This document shows, piece by piece, positions 25,495 through 33,914 of a stretch of DNA of 64,000 bases. Numbering within the stretch: the stretch's first letter is position 1; every line of letters starts with the position of its first letter. Origin of the DNA: Chromobacterium subtsugae (GTDB taxonomy: Bacteria > Pseudomonadota > Gammaproteobacteria > Burkholderiales > Chromobacteriaceae); NCBI RefSeq assembly GCF_001676875.1, contig NZ_JYKA01000005.1, positions 310,001 to 374,000 of the forward strand. Direction: 5' to 3'. The notes beneath the pieces were generated by a model. That model was not told where the DNA came from. It did no database searches and was given only the letters and a program-made list of their open reading frames with translations. The position numbers were made by a program, and so were the translations under genes.

Positions 25495-26898
25495 TTAGGC
25501 AAGCGCTATCGCATCCAGCTTCGCCTTCGCGTCGCGCAGAGCGGTGCGCAAGCCTTCTTCTATCACCGGGTGATAGAAAGGCATTTGCAGCATTTGCGCC
25601 ACCGTCAGCTGTTGCTGATGGCTCCAGGCCAATAGATGCGCCAGATTCTCCGCCCGCGGGCCTATCATCTCGGCTCCCAGGAAGCGGCCGGTTTCCTTGT
25701 CCGCGTATACGTGCAACAGGCCTTTGTTGATCCCCATCACCCGGCTGCGCCCCTGGTCCTCGAAGCTGACCTCGCCCGCCACGAAACCCTCGTCGGCCAG
25801 ATCGGCGAAACGGCGGCCCACCATCATCATCTGCGGATCCGAAAACACCACCGCGATAGGCGAACGGCGCAATCCGGCCGTCAATTGCGGGTAAGACGCG
25901 GCATTGCCGCCGGCGGTAGCGCCTTCGTCGGCCGCCTCATGCAGCAAGGGGAGGATATCGTTGGCGTCGCCGGCGATGAAGACCGGCGCGCCGACGCACA
26001 GCAGCGTTTCCGGGTCGAACATCGGCACGCCGCGGGCATCCAGCAGCACGCTGGTATTCTCCAGACCGAGGCCGCGCACATTGGGGGCGCGGCCGGTGGC
26101 GGCCAACACATAATCGAAGCGCTCCTCCACCTCCGCGCCGTCCAGGCTCACATAGCGGATCCGCGCCGCGTCGCCATCATTGGCCATTTCCAGCACCTTG
26201 GCGTCCGGGTCCAGGTAAAACTCGTTGCCCAGCGCCTGGCGCGCATAGTCGCGCACCGCCGGATCGCTCAAGGGTCCCACGCCGCCGCGGGCGCCGAATA
26301 CCTTCACCTTCACGCCCAAACGCGACAGCGCCTGTCCAAGCTCCAGGCCGATGACGCCGGGGCCGAACACCGCCACGCTTTGCGGCAGGTCTTCCCAATC
26401 GAACACGTCATCGTTGATGATCAGGCGGTCGCCGAAGGCCTGAAACGGCGGCGGGATCACCGGCGACGAACCGGTGGCGATCACCACGCGCTTGGCCTGT
26501 ACCAAGGTATGCTCGTCCACCTGCAAGGTGGTGTTGTCGATGAAGCGGGCATAGCCGCGCAGCTTGTCCTCGGTCGGAATGCCATCCACGCTTCGCACCA
26601 CGAAGCCGACGAAGCGGTCGCGCTCGCTCTTGACGCGAGCCATCACTTCGCGGCCGTCGATGCGCACCTCGCCATCCACATGCACGCCGAACATATCTGC
26701 ATGGCTCGCATGGTGGGCGGCCTCGGCGGCGGCGATCAGCAGCTTGGACGGCATGCAGCCGACGCGGGCGCAGGTGGTGCCGTAAGGCCCGCCCTCGATC
26801 ACGATGGCGGAAGCGCCGCCGGCCTTGGCGGCGCGGTAGGCGGCGAGGCCGGCGGTGCCGGCGCCGATGACGGCTACGTCGATATGGATGGTTTTCAT
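25495..26898 (-). CDS. Flavoprotein disulfide reductase (dihydrolipoamide dehydrogenase-like)
   Basis: FAD-dependent pyridine nucleotide-disulfide oxidoreductase of 467 aa. It has an N-terminal FAD Rossmann (DVAVIGAGTAGLAAYRAA), a redox-active Cys pair in TTCARVGCMPSKLL, a NAD(P) Rossmann (VFGPGVIGLELGQAL), a second FAD motif (PVFIAGDAND), and a dimerisation domain with the catalytic HPVIEEG. No 2-oxoacid dehydrogenase genes are near, unlike a true E3. The position after the second beta strand reads VFGAR rather than an acidic residue, which leans to NADPH. It lies next to a peroxiredoxin-glutaredoxin gene, but two terminators intervene. The start at 26898 is set by MKTIHIDVAVIG. Confidence 0.85.
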   Translation of the reverse strand: MKTIHIDVAVIGAGTAGLAAYRAAKAGGASAIVIEGGPYGTTCARVGCMPSKLLIAAAEAAHHASHADMFGVHVDGEVRIDGREVMARVKSERDRFVGFVVRSVDGIPTEDKLRGYARFIDNTTLQVDEHTLVQAKRVVIATGSSPVIPPPFQAFGDRLIINDDVFDWEDLPQSVAVFGPGVIGLELGQALSRLGVKVKVFGARGGVGPLSDPAVRDYARQALGNEFYLDPDAKVLEMANDGDAARIRYVSLDGAEVEERFDYVLAATGRAPNVRGLGLENTSVLLDARGVPMFDPETLLCVGAPVFIAGDANDILPLLHEAADEGATAGGNAASYPQLTAGLRRSPIAVVFSDPQMMMVGRRFADLADEGFVAGEVSFEDQGRSRVMGINKGLLHVYADKETGRFLGAEMIGPRAENLAHLLAWSHQQQLTVAQMLQMPFYHPVIEEGLRTALRDAKAKLDAIALA

Positions 26899-26963
26899 GG
26901 TTTTATCCTTGTATCTGGCAGGGATGCGGCACGCCACGCACGCATGGCGTCCCGCATCCCGGC

Positions 26964-27028
26964 AAAAAAGGCGGCCGGCAGGAGTACCGGCCCAAAAGAA
27001 CCGGCGGCGTCAGGGCCCGAGCCGCCGG
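26964..27028 (-). terminator. Tandem terminators after the Prx-Grx gene
   Basis: Reading the minus strand: first CCGGCGGC / GCCGCCGG (27028-27021 and 27008-27001) followed by TTCTTTT, then GGCCGG / CCGGCC (26992-26987 and 26978-26973) followed by TTTTTT. Two complete rho-independent terminators stand in series. Confidence 0.8.
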
Positions 27029-27039
27029 AAACGAACACC

Positions 27040-27771
27040 TTACTTGGCGAAGCGCTTTTCCACTTCGTCTGCCGAGCCGATCAGTTCGCCGTTGATGAAC
27101 ACTTGCGGAGCGGTCATCTTGCCGGACACCGCGCCCAGCGCCTTGCCGCGGATCTTGTTGTCCAGCGGCACTTCGACGAAGTCGTAGCCGTTTTCGGCCA
27201 ACACGGCCTTGGCGCGGGCGCAGTGCGGGCAGCCCACCTTGGTGAACACCACGACCTGGTCGGGCTTCTTGGCGTTGGGGTTGATGTAATTCAGCATGGT
27301 GTCGGCGTCGGACACCTTGAACGGATCGCCCGGCTCTTGCGGCTCGATGAACATCTTCTGCACCACGCCGTCCTTCACCAGCATCGCGTAGCGCCAGCTG
27401 CGCTTGCCGAAGCCCAGATCGGCCTTGTCCACCAGCATGCCCATGCCTTCGGTGAAATCGCCGTTGCCATCGGGTATCATCACGATGTTGGCGGCTTCCT
27501 GATCCTTGGCCCACTCGTTCATCACGAAGGTGTCGTTGACCGACACGCACAGGATGGCGTCGACGCCGTTGGCGTAGAATGCCGGCGCCAGTTCGTTGAA
27601 GCGCGGCAGGTGGGTGGACGAGCAAGTCGGGGTGAAAGCGCCCGGCAGCGAGAACAGGGCGATGGTCTTGCCGTCGAACAGTTCGGCGGTGCTCACGTTT
27701 TTCCACTCGTTGTTTTCGCGGATGCGGAAAGTGACGTTCGGTACGCGTTGGCCTTCACGATTTTGCAGCAT
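27040..27771 (-). CDS. Hybrid peroxiredoxin-5/glutaredoxin
   Basis: Glutathione-dependent peroxidase with its own reductant domain, 243 aa. Residues 1-160 are a Prx5 domain with the peroxidatic Cys50 in [14 protein letters not shown]. Residues 170-243 are a glutaredoxin with Cys181/Cys184 in [10 protein letters not shown] and the [16 protein letters not shown] cis-Pro and GSH-binding segment. This matches the hyPrx5/PGdx enzymes known from Haemophilus and Neisseria. The start at 27771 is supported by AAGGAG and family length; the open frame runs 57 codons further upstream through the promoter. A palindrome 31-56 bases upstream may be an operator. Confidence 0.93.
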   Translation of the reverse strand: MLQNREGQRVPNVTFRIRENNEWKNVSTAELFDGKTIALFSLPGAFTPTCSSTHLPRFNELAPAFYANGVDAILCVSVNDTFVMNEWAKDQEAANIVMIPDGNGDFTEGMGMLVDKADLGFGKRSWRYAMLVKDGVVQKMFIEPQEPGDPFKVSDADTMLNYINPNAKKPDQVVVFTKVGCPHCARAKAVLAENGYDFVEVPLDNKIRGKALGAVSGKMTAPQVFINGELIGSADEVEKRFAK

Positions 27772-27801
27772 GGTCAGCTCCTTGTGGGGTGTTGGTTGTT
27801 T

Positions 27802-27827
27802 GCTATCGATGAATGCATTCTGATAGC
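27802..27827. promoter_or_regulatory. Nested palindrome upstream of the Prx-Grx gene
   Basis: GCTATC (27802-27807) and GATAGC (27822-27827) flank a perfect palindrome GAATGCATTC (27811-27820). The half sites resemble the ATAG/CTAT quarters of OxyR sites, but the spacing does not fit the known ATAG-N7-CTAT arrangement. Candidate operator. Two TTGATTGT direct repeats (27847-27854, 27865-27872) lie further upstream. Confidence 0.4.
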
Positions 27828-27960
27828 CAGCACCAAAAAGGTCTAATTGATTGTTGCAAGATTTTTGATTGTCTTTTTCAATGACTCCGCCCCGCGCTGG
27901 GCAGCCCGCCGCCCGCGACGTTAAAATGCCGGCATCCGGCAACTGCCTCGTTCAACGACC

Positions 27961-28368
27961 ATGCATATCAGCGGCCTGCATCATCTCGCCATCATCGCCT
28001 CCGACTATGCGCGCTCGCGCGACTTCTACCACCGCGTTCTCGCCCTGCCCATCGTGGCGGAGAACTGGCGCGCCGACCGGCAGTCGTGGAAACTGGACCT
28101 GGCCCTGCCCGACGGCAGCCAGATCGAACTGTTCAGCTTCCCGCAAACGCCGGCGCGCCCCACCCGGCCCGAGGCCTGCGGGCTGCGCCACCTGGCTTTC
28201 GCCTGCCCGGACATAGACGCGGCCCGCGCGCACTTGCTGGCCCAGGGGGTAGAGGCGGAAGCGATCCGCCTGGACGAATACACCGGCTCGCGTTTCTTCT
28301 TTTGCGCCGACCCGGACCGCTTGCCGATAGAGTTTTACCAGGCGGCGCATGCCGACCGCCCGACATGA
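27961..28368 (+). CDS. VOC (glyoxalase/bleomycin-resistance) family protein, YaeR/GloA2-like
   Basis: A 135-residue vicinal-oxygen-chelate protein made of two beta-alpha-beta-beta-beta modules. MHISGLHHLAIIASDYARSRDFYHRVL holds the first metal-ligand His and the typical helix, IELFSFP gives a Glu ligand, CGLRHLAFACPDID the second-module His, and LPIEFYQ the final Glu. All four metal-ligand positions are present, so it is probably active, perhaps as a detoxifying lyase or isomerase of the glyoxalase-like YaeR group. The substrate is unknown. Divergent from the Prx-Grx gene. Confidence 0.82.
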   Translation: MHISGLHHLAIIASDYARSRDFYHRVLALPIVAENWRADRQSWKLDLALPDGSQIELFSFPQTPARPTRPEACGLRHLAFACPDIDAARAHLLAQGVEAEAIRLDEYTGSRFFFCADPDRLPIEFYQAAHADRPT

Positions 28369-28482
28369 CCAACATGCCGGGCGCGCCCGCCTTCATATTT
28401 CGCCATTGGCTGTCATAGTGAATTATCGAACCGCCGGCGCCAGCGCCGCGCCGGCGGCAATCCACCCGAAAACGGAATGCTT

Positions 28483-30372
28483 ATGAATATCTCTAACACG
28501 CCTGCCCTCCTGGCAGGCTTGCTGGTCGCCCTCGGCACCGCGGCCTCCGCGCACGCGGGCGCCGACGACACCCTGCTGGCGGCCCGCGACGCCTTCCGCG
28601 CCAATGAACTGGGCAGGCTGGCCAGCCTGGGCGGCAGCCTGCCGGACAGCTATCCGCTGAAGGATTACCCTTCCTACTGGCTGGCCTGGAAGGCGCTGGA
28701 AAAAAACGACGACGCCCAGGTGACGCGCTTTCTCGAACAGGTGCCGGAAGGCCTGATGCCGGAGCGGATACGCAACGAATGGGTGAAGAAGCTGGGGATG
28801 CGCGAAAACTGGACCGCTTTCGCCGCCGAATGGAAAAAGCTGCCGGAGGAAGGCCGCGACGAGGAGTCCAGCTGTTATGGCCAACTGATGGGGCTGTACC
28901 AGGGGCAGAAGCCCGACAACCTCGACCGCTTCCTGGAGGGCAAGCCGGTCCCGGACGGCTGCAACCGCCTGATCGAAGGCGCGTACGCCCGCGGACTGAT
29001 CAACCAGGACTGGCTGTGGCGCCGCGCCCGCCTGCTGCTGGCCGGCAACTTCGTCAGCCAGGCGCGCCAGTTGGCCGCCGACACCCAGCTGCCGCTGGAC
29101 AACGCCGCGCTCAACAAGCCGGCCAACGCCAATTTGTCCACTCCGGGCGGCCAGGAAGCCGCGCTGCTGGAAATCGAGCGCAAAGCGAAAACCGACTTGG
29201 ACGGCGCCGCCGCCAGCCTGTCCCGTCTGGAAGGCAATATCGACGCCGACCGCAGCGGCTTCGGCTGGGGGCAGTTGGCGCTGCTGTCGGCGCGCAAGCA
29301 GCTGTCCGCCCAGGCGCTGCAATGGTTCGACAAGGCCGATCCGCGCCAGCTCACCGCCGACCAATGGGAATGGTGGGCGCGCTCGGCGCTGCGCCTGGAG
29401 CAATGGACGCAGCTGGACGGCATCATCCGCCGGATGCCGGCGGCGGTCGCGGCGCGCCCGGCATGGCGCTACTGGCTGGGACGCTCGCTGCAGCAGCAGG
29501 GCAAGCCGGCGCTGGCCGCGCCGCTGTTCAGCCAGGCCAGCGTCGGCCATAACTACTACGCGCTGCTGTCGCTGGAGGAACTGGGCAATTCGCTGTCCGC
29601 CTCCACCAATAAAACCATGCCCAGCGCCGACGATGTCGCGCGGATGAAGCAGGACCCCGCCATTCGCCGCTCGCTGGCCTTGCTGTCGGTGGCCGAAATC
29701 TACACCAAGCCCGAATTCCGCACCGACGCGCAGCGCGAATGGCGCTGGGCAATGCGCGGCCGCAACGATATGGAACTGCTGGCCGCGGCGGAAATCGCCC
29801 GCAAGGAAGGCTTTTACGACATGGCCATCTACAGCGCCGAGCGCACCAAGGAAGAGCATGACTTCTCGCTGCGCTACCTGACGCCCTACCGCGACATCAC
29901 CCAGAAGTACGCGCGCCAGCTCGACATCGACGACGCCTGGGTCTACGGCCTGATCCGCCAGGAAAGCCGCTTCATCACCATGGCGCGCTCCGGCGTCGGC
30001 GCCTCCGGCCTGATGCAGCTGATGCCGGCCACCGCCAAGTGGGCGGCCAAGAAAATCGGCCTCACCCATTTCGCCGTCAACGACATCGACACAAATGTCC
30101 AGCTGGGCACCTGGTATCTGCGCTACGTGCTGGACAACCTGTCCGGCAATCAGGTGATGGCCACCGCCGCCTACAACGCTGGCCCCAGCCGCGCCCGCAA
30201 CTGGCAGACCAACCGCGCGCTGGACGGCACCATCTATGCCGAAACCATACCGTTCAGCGAAACCCGCGATTACGTGCAAAAAGTGATGGCCAGCGCCGCC
30301 TACTACTCCAGCACCTTCGGCCACGCCAATATCTCGCTGAAAAACCGCATGGGCATGATCCCTCCGCGCTGA
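28483..30372 (+). CDS. slt: Soluble lytic murein transglycosylase
   Basis: Periplasmic enzyme that cleaves peptidoglycan to 1,6-anhydro-muropeptides, 629 aa. It has a signal peptide (about residues 1-25, ending SAHAG), a long alpha-helical superhelical U-domain (residues 30-450) and a C-terminal SLT domain with the catalytic Glu in YGLIRQESRF, followed by SGVGASGLMQLMPATAKW and ATAAYNAGPSRARNW. The start at 28483 gives a GGA at proper distance and a cleaner signal peptide than the ATG two codons upstream. It leads a probable operon with the NDUFA9-like gene, cca and prpF. Confidence 0.93.
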   Translation: MNISNTPALLAGLLVALGTAASAHAGADDTLLAARDAFRANELGRLASLGGSLPDSYPLKDYPSYWLAWKALEKNDDAQVTRFLEQVPEGLMPERIRNEWVKKLGMRENWTAFAAEWKKLPEEGRDEESSCYGQLMGLYQGQKPDNLDRFLEGKPVPDGCNRLIEGAYARGLINQDWLWRRARLLLAGNFVSQARQLAADTQLPLDNAALNKPANANLSTPGGQEAALLEIERKAKTDLDGAAASLSRLEGNIDADRSGFGWGQLALLSARKQLSAQALQWFDKADPRQLTADQWEWWARSALRLEQWTQLDGIIRRMPAAVAARPAWRYWLGRSLQQQGKPALAAPLFSQASVGHNYYALLSLEELGNSLSASTNKTMPSADDVARMKQDPAIRRSLALLSVAEIYTKPEFRTDAQREWRWAMRGRNDMELLAAAEIARKEGFYDMAIYSAERTKEEHDFSLRYLTPYRDITQKYARQLDIDDAWVYGLIRQESRFITMARSGVGASGLMQLMPATAKWAAKKIGLTHFAVNDIDTNVQLGTWYLRYVLDNLSGNQVMATAAYNAGPSRARNWQTNRALDGTIYAETIPFSETRDYVQKVMASAAYYSSTFGHANISLKNRMGMIPPR

Positions 30373-30385
30373 ACCGGAACCAACC

Positions 30386-31348
30386 GTGATGAACCAGACA
30401 ATTGCCCCACTCCCGCAAAAGATCTGCCTGATAGGCGGCAGCGGATTCATTGGCCGCCATCTGGCGGCGCGGCTGGCCGGGGACGGCCACCGCATCACCG
30501 TGGCCAGCCGCAAAACCGCGCTGCCTGAATTCCTGGTGCTGCCGTCGGCGCGGCTGGTGAACGCCGACATTCACGACCCCGCGCAGCTGGAGGCGCTGAT
30601 CTCCGGCCACGACGCGGTAGTCAGCATGGTCGGCATCCTGCACGGCAGCCGCGCCCAGTTCGAAAAAAACCACGCGCGCCTGCCCGAAGCCATAGTCGAA
30701 GCCTGCCGCCGCCAGCGCGTGCCGCGCCTGGTGCATGTCAGCGCGCTGGGCGCGGCCCAGGACGCTCCAAGCGATTACCTGCAGACCAAGGCATTGGGCG
30801 AGCTGGCGGTGGAAGGCAGCGGGCTGGACTGGACCATTCTGCGCCCCTCGGTAGTGTTCGGCCGCGACGACGCCTTCCTCAATCTGTTCGCCGCGCTGCA
30901 GAAACGGTTGCCCTTGCTGCCGCTGGCCGGCGCCGCCAGCAAGATGGCGCCAGTATGGGTGGAAGACGTGGCGCGGGCGGTGTGCGCCAGCCTCGGCCGG
31001 CCGCAAACCCTGCGCCGCAAGCTGGACCTGGCCGGACCCGAGATTTACACGCTGGCAGAGCTGGCCAGACTGGCCGGCCGCTGCAGCGGCCATTCCCGTC
31101 CGGTCATCGGGCTGCCTGACAGCCTGGCCATGCTGCAGGCCGGCCTGATGGAACGGCTGCCCGGCCCCACGCTGATGAGCCGCGACAATGTCCGTTCGCT
31201 GCGTTGGGACAATATCAGCGAGCATCCCTTTCCGTCCGGGCCGCTGGGCTTCGCGCCCACCCCGCTGTCGGCGCTGGCGCCCGCCTGGCTATCAGGCCGC
31301 GACGGCAATCATATCGTCTCCCGCTACCGGGAAAAGGCTGCGCGTTAA
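30386..31348 (+). CDS. NAD(P)-binding epimerase/NDUFA9-like protein
   Basis: Atypical short-chain dehydrogenase of 320 aa resembling complex I subunit NDUFA9 and related epimerases. The N-terminus [19 protein letters not shown] carries the GxxGxxG dinucleotide loop, and [10 protein letters not shown] plus [11 protein letters not shown] correspond to the catalytic Ser and a Tyr-xxx-Lys-like region (Y followed by LQTK). The start is GTG 30386 or ATG 30389; neither can be excluded. It follows slt by 13 bp and precedes cca by 1 bp, a pairing common in betaproteobacteria. Exact reaction unknown; quinone or lipid-linked roles are guesses. Confidence 0.8.
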   Translation: MMNQTIAPLPQKICLIGGSGFIGRHLAARLAGDGHRITVASRKTALPEFLVLPSARLVNADIHDPAQLEALISGHDAVVSMVGILHGSRAQFEKNHARLPEAIVEACRRQRVPRLVHVSALGAAQDAPSDYLQTKALGELAVEGSGLDWTILRPSVVFGRDDAFLNLFAALQKRLPLLPLAGAASKMAPVWVEDVARAVCASLGRPQTLRRKLDLAGPEIYTLAELARLAGRCSGHSRPVIGLPDSLAMLQAGLMERLPGPTLMSRDNVRSLRWDNISEHPFPSGPLGFAPTPLSALAPAWLSGRDGNHIVSRYREKAAR

Positions 31349-31349
31349 G

Positions 31350-32573
31350 ATGGACATTTATATCGTCGGCGGCGCGGTCCGCGACCGCCTGCTGGGCCTG
31401 CCGGTCAAGGACCGCGACTGGGTGGTGGTGGGCGCCACGCCGCAGCAGATGCTGGACCAGGGTTTCCGCCCGGTCGGCAAGGACTTTCCGGTATTCCTGC
31501 ACCCGCAAACGCAGGAGGAGTACGCGCTGGCCCGCACCGAGCGCAAGATAGCCAAGGGCTACCACGGCTTCGTATTTCACACCGATAGCGGCGTGACGCT
31601 GGAGCAAGACCTGGCGCGGCGCGACCTCACCATCAACGCCATCGCCGAAGCCGGCGACGGCAGCCTGATCGATCCCTATGACGGCCAGGCCGATCTGAAG
31701 GCCGGCATTCTGCGCCACGTCAGCGACGCCTTCGCCGAGGACCCGGTGCGCATTTTGCGGCTGGCGCGCTTCGCCGCCCGCTTCGATTTCGCCGTCGCGC
31801 CGGAAACCATGGCGCTGATGCGGCAAATGGTGGACAGCGGCGAAGCCGATGCCCTGGTGGCCGAGCGGGTATGGCAGGAACTGGCCAAGGGCTTGATGGA
31901 AGACAAGCCTTCGCGGATGCTGCTGACGCTGCGAGAATGCGGCGCGCTCGCGCGCGTGCTGCCGGAAGTGGATGCCCTGTTCGGCGTGCCGCAGCGCGCC
32001 GACTACCACCCGGAAATCGATTGCGGCGACCACACCATGCGGGTGCTCGATTACGCGGCCGCCGCCGGCTACCCGCTGGCGGTGCGCTTCGCCGCGCTCG
32101 GCCACGACCTGGGCAAGGCGCTGACGCCGCCCGAGGTGCTGCCGCGGCATATCGGCCACGAGATCAACGGCACCCGGCCGCTGGCCGAACTGTGCCGCCG
32201 CCTGCGCGTGCCCAGCGACTGCCGCGACCTCGCCCACATCACCATGGTCAACCACACCAAGGTGCATCAGGCGCAGGAGTTGCGGCCCGCCACCGTGCTG
32301 CGGCTGTTCAAGGACAGCGACGCCCTGCGCCGGCCCGACCGCTTCCGCCAGATGCTGGACGCCTGCCTCGCCGACGCGCGCGGCAGGCTGCATTTCGAAA
32401 CCGCGGCCTACCCGCAAAAGGACTACCTCGAGAGACTGCTGGCTGCTACGCTGCAAATTGATGCCGGCGCCATAGCCGCCGGCTGCAGCGACAAGGCCGC
32501 GATTCCCGCCACGCTGGATGCGGCCCGCACCGCCGTCATCGCCGACTGCAAGGAGCAATGGGAGGACCGCTGA
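31350..32573 (+). CDS. cca: Multifunctional CCA tRNA nucleotidyltransferase
   Basis: Adds and repairs the CCA end of tRNAs, 407 aa. The N-terminal head has [15 protein letters not shown] (GG..R), the metal-binding DRDW pair, and [11 protein letters not shown] (the ATP/CTP-selecting RRD). The C-terminal half is an HD phosphohydrolase domain, with [13 protein letters not shown] and GHDLGKAL, as in E. coli CCA, which also has 2',3'-cyclic phosphodiesterase and phosphatase activity. ATG at 31350 directly follows the upstream stop. Its TGA overlaps the ATG of prpF by one base. Confidence 0.95.
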   Translation: MDIYIVGGAVRDRLLGLPVKDRDWVVVGATPQQMLDQGFRPVGKDFPVFLHPQTQEEYALARTERKIAKGYHGFVFHTDSGVTLEQDLARRDLTINAIAEAGDGSLIDPYDGQADLKAGILRHVSDAFAEDPVRILRLARFAARFDFAVAPETMALMRQMVDSGEADALVAERVWQELAKGLMEDKPSRMLLTLRECGALARVLPEVDALFGVPQRADYHPEIDCGDHTMRVLDYAAAAGYPLAVRFAALGHDLGKALTPPEVLPRHIGHEINGTRPLAELCRRLRVPSDCRDLAHITMVNHTKVHQAQELRPATVLRLFKDSDALRRPDRFRQMLDACLADARGRLHFETAAYPQKDYLERLLAATLQIDAGAIAAGCSDKAAIPATLDAARTAVIADCKEQWEDR

Positions 32574-33685
32574 TGGATGCGCTTTACCGCCTGCCGGCCA
32601 TGCTGATGCGCGGCGGCACCAGCAAGGGGCTGTTCATCCGCGCCGACTCGCTGCCGGAAGACACCGAGCAATGGGAAGCCATGCTGCTGCGCGCCCTCGG
32701 CAGCCCCGATCCCTACGGCCTGCAGATGGATGGGCTGGGCACCGGGCTGGCCAGCAGCAGCAAGGTGATGATACTCAGCCCCTCGCGCCGCGACGATTGC
32801 GACATCGACTGCCTGTTCGGCCACGCCTCCATCGCCGACGCGCGCATCGACTGGTCCGGCAACTGCGGCAACCTCAGCGCCGCCGCGCCGCTGTTCGCCA
32901 TGCTGGAAAACATGGCGCGTCCCGCGGACGGCGTCGCCACCATCGCCATCTGGCAAGCCAATGTCGGCAAGCGCATCCTGGCCGAGCTGGAAGTCTTCGA
33001 CGGCCAGCCGGTGTGGCAGGGCGACTTCTTCATCGACGGCGTGTCCTTCCCCGGCGCGCCGATCCGGCTGCGCTTCCTCGACCCCTGCGGCGTCAGCTCG
33101 GGCGAGCTGTTCCCGTCCGGCCGGCTGATGGACGAGCTCAAACTGCCCGACGGCAGCCACATCGAGGCCACGCTGGTGGACGCCGGCAACCCTACCGTGT
33201 TCGTGCGGGCGCGCGACTTCGGCCTGAGCGGGCGCGAGCCGGCCGGACCGATGCCGCTGGCCACGCTGCGCCGGCTGGAGCTGGCCCGCGCCACCGCCGC
33301 AGTGGCGATGGGGCTGGCCGAAGACATCTTCGCCGCCGAACGCGAGCGGCCGGCCTTTCCCAGAATCAGCTTCCTGTCCGCCGCCGCCGATGCCGAATGC
33401 CAGCTCAACGCGCGGCTATTGTCGATGGACAGGGTGCATCATGCCTATTCCGGCACCGGCGCCATCGCGCTGGCCTGCGCCTGCGCGGTCGACGGCACCC
33501 TGCCGGCGGAGCTGGCCGGCGGCGCGGTGCGAGGCATGCCGCTCACTTTCAGCCACGCCAGCGGCAAGCAGACGCTGGAAGCGGTGCTGGGCCGCGCGGA
33601 GTTGGGGTGGTCGGTCAGCGAGGTGGTGATGACGCGCACCGCCAGGCCGCTGATGCGCGGCGAGGTCTACATCCCGCCAGCCTGA
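32573..33685 (+). CDS. PrpF-family isomerase (2-methylaconitate isomerase / tautomerase-like)
   Basis: A 370-residue member of the PrpF/diaminopimelate-epimerase fold. LPAMLMRGGTSKGLFIRAD is the family N-terminus containing the catalytic-loop Ser and Lys, IDWSGNCGNLSAAA resembles the Cys-containing catalytic segment, and VHHAYSGTGAIALACA is the second conserved block. PrpF isomerises 2-methylaconitate in the methylcitrate cycle, but prpB, prpC and acnD are not here. It is instead fused translationally to cca (TGATG overlap), so the substrate could differ, for example 4-oxalomesaconate. Followed by a GC hairpin at 33775. Confidence 0.8.
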   Translation: MDALYRLPAMLMRGGTSKGLFIRADSLPEDTEQWEAMLLRALGSPDPYGLQMDGLGTGLASSSKVMILSPSRRDDCDIDCLFGHASIADARIDWSGNCGNLSAAAPLFAMLENMARPADGVATIAIWQANVGKRILAELEVFDGQPVWQGDFFIDGVSFPGAPIRLRFLDPCGVSSGELFPSGRLMDELKLPDGSHIEATLVDAGNPTVFVRARDFGLSGREPAGPMPLATLRRLELARATAAVAMGLAEDIFAAERERPAFPRISFLSAAADAECQLNARLLSMDRVHHAYSGTGAIALACACAVDGTLPAELAGGAVRGMPLTFSHASGKQTLEAVLGRAELGWSVSEVVMTRTARPLMRGEVYIPPA

Positions 33686-33774
33686 GTCCATGCCATTGAC
33701 GTGAATTGACCATTTCCGCCACGCCAGGCGGGATGCTCTCTTGCCTGAAAGCCCCCGAAAATCAAGCCCCCTCC

Positions 33775-33790
33775 CCCGCCGCCCGGCGGG
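33775..33790 (+). terminator. GC hairpin after prpF
   Basis: CCCGCCG and CGGCGGG arms with a two-base loop, about 90 bases after the prpF stop. The following ACAAAGAAATAAG has no T run, so termination is uncertain. Confidence 0.3.
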
Positions 33791-33810
33791 ACAAAGAAAT
33801 AAGCCCGCAG

Positions 33811-33848
33811 TTCCTGTTCATTTTTTTATTTAAAATTGTAAAATTTCG
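33811..33848 (+). promoter_or_regulatory. AT-rich promoter region of the aryl polyene cluster
   Basis: A very AT-rich run (TTTTTTTATTTAAAATTGT and on) in otherwise GC-rich DNA, about 70-105 bases before the first cluster gene. TAAAAT (33839-33844) is a candidate -10, with only a weak TGTTCA 18 bases upstream. AT-rich tracts upstream of a GC-rich cluster are typical of H-NS/MvaT-silenced or activator-dependent promoters. No clear operator was found. Confidence 0.45.
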
Positions 33849-33914
33849 GCCCTAACTATCATCTATGCAACAAAATCGGCTGCCGCGCAGTCCGAATGGA
33901 AAACCGAACGCCCG

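Noticed and set aside
27802-27827. Canonical OxyR binding site
   Set aside because: Only two quarter sites (CTAT, ATAG) are present, and they are 16 bases apart instead of the ATAG-N7-CTAT-N7 pattern. Kept only as a generic operator candidate.
27772-27942. 57-codon upstream extension of the Prx-Grx gene
   Set aside because: It crosses the palindrome and promoter region, and the family starts at [15 protein letters not shown], which has AAGGAG in front.
31188-31349. In-frame N-terminal extension of cca
   Set aside because: It overlaps the end of the NDUFA9-like gene. The CCA enzyme family starts at [12 protein letters not shown], matching the ATG at 31350.
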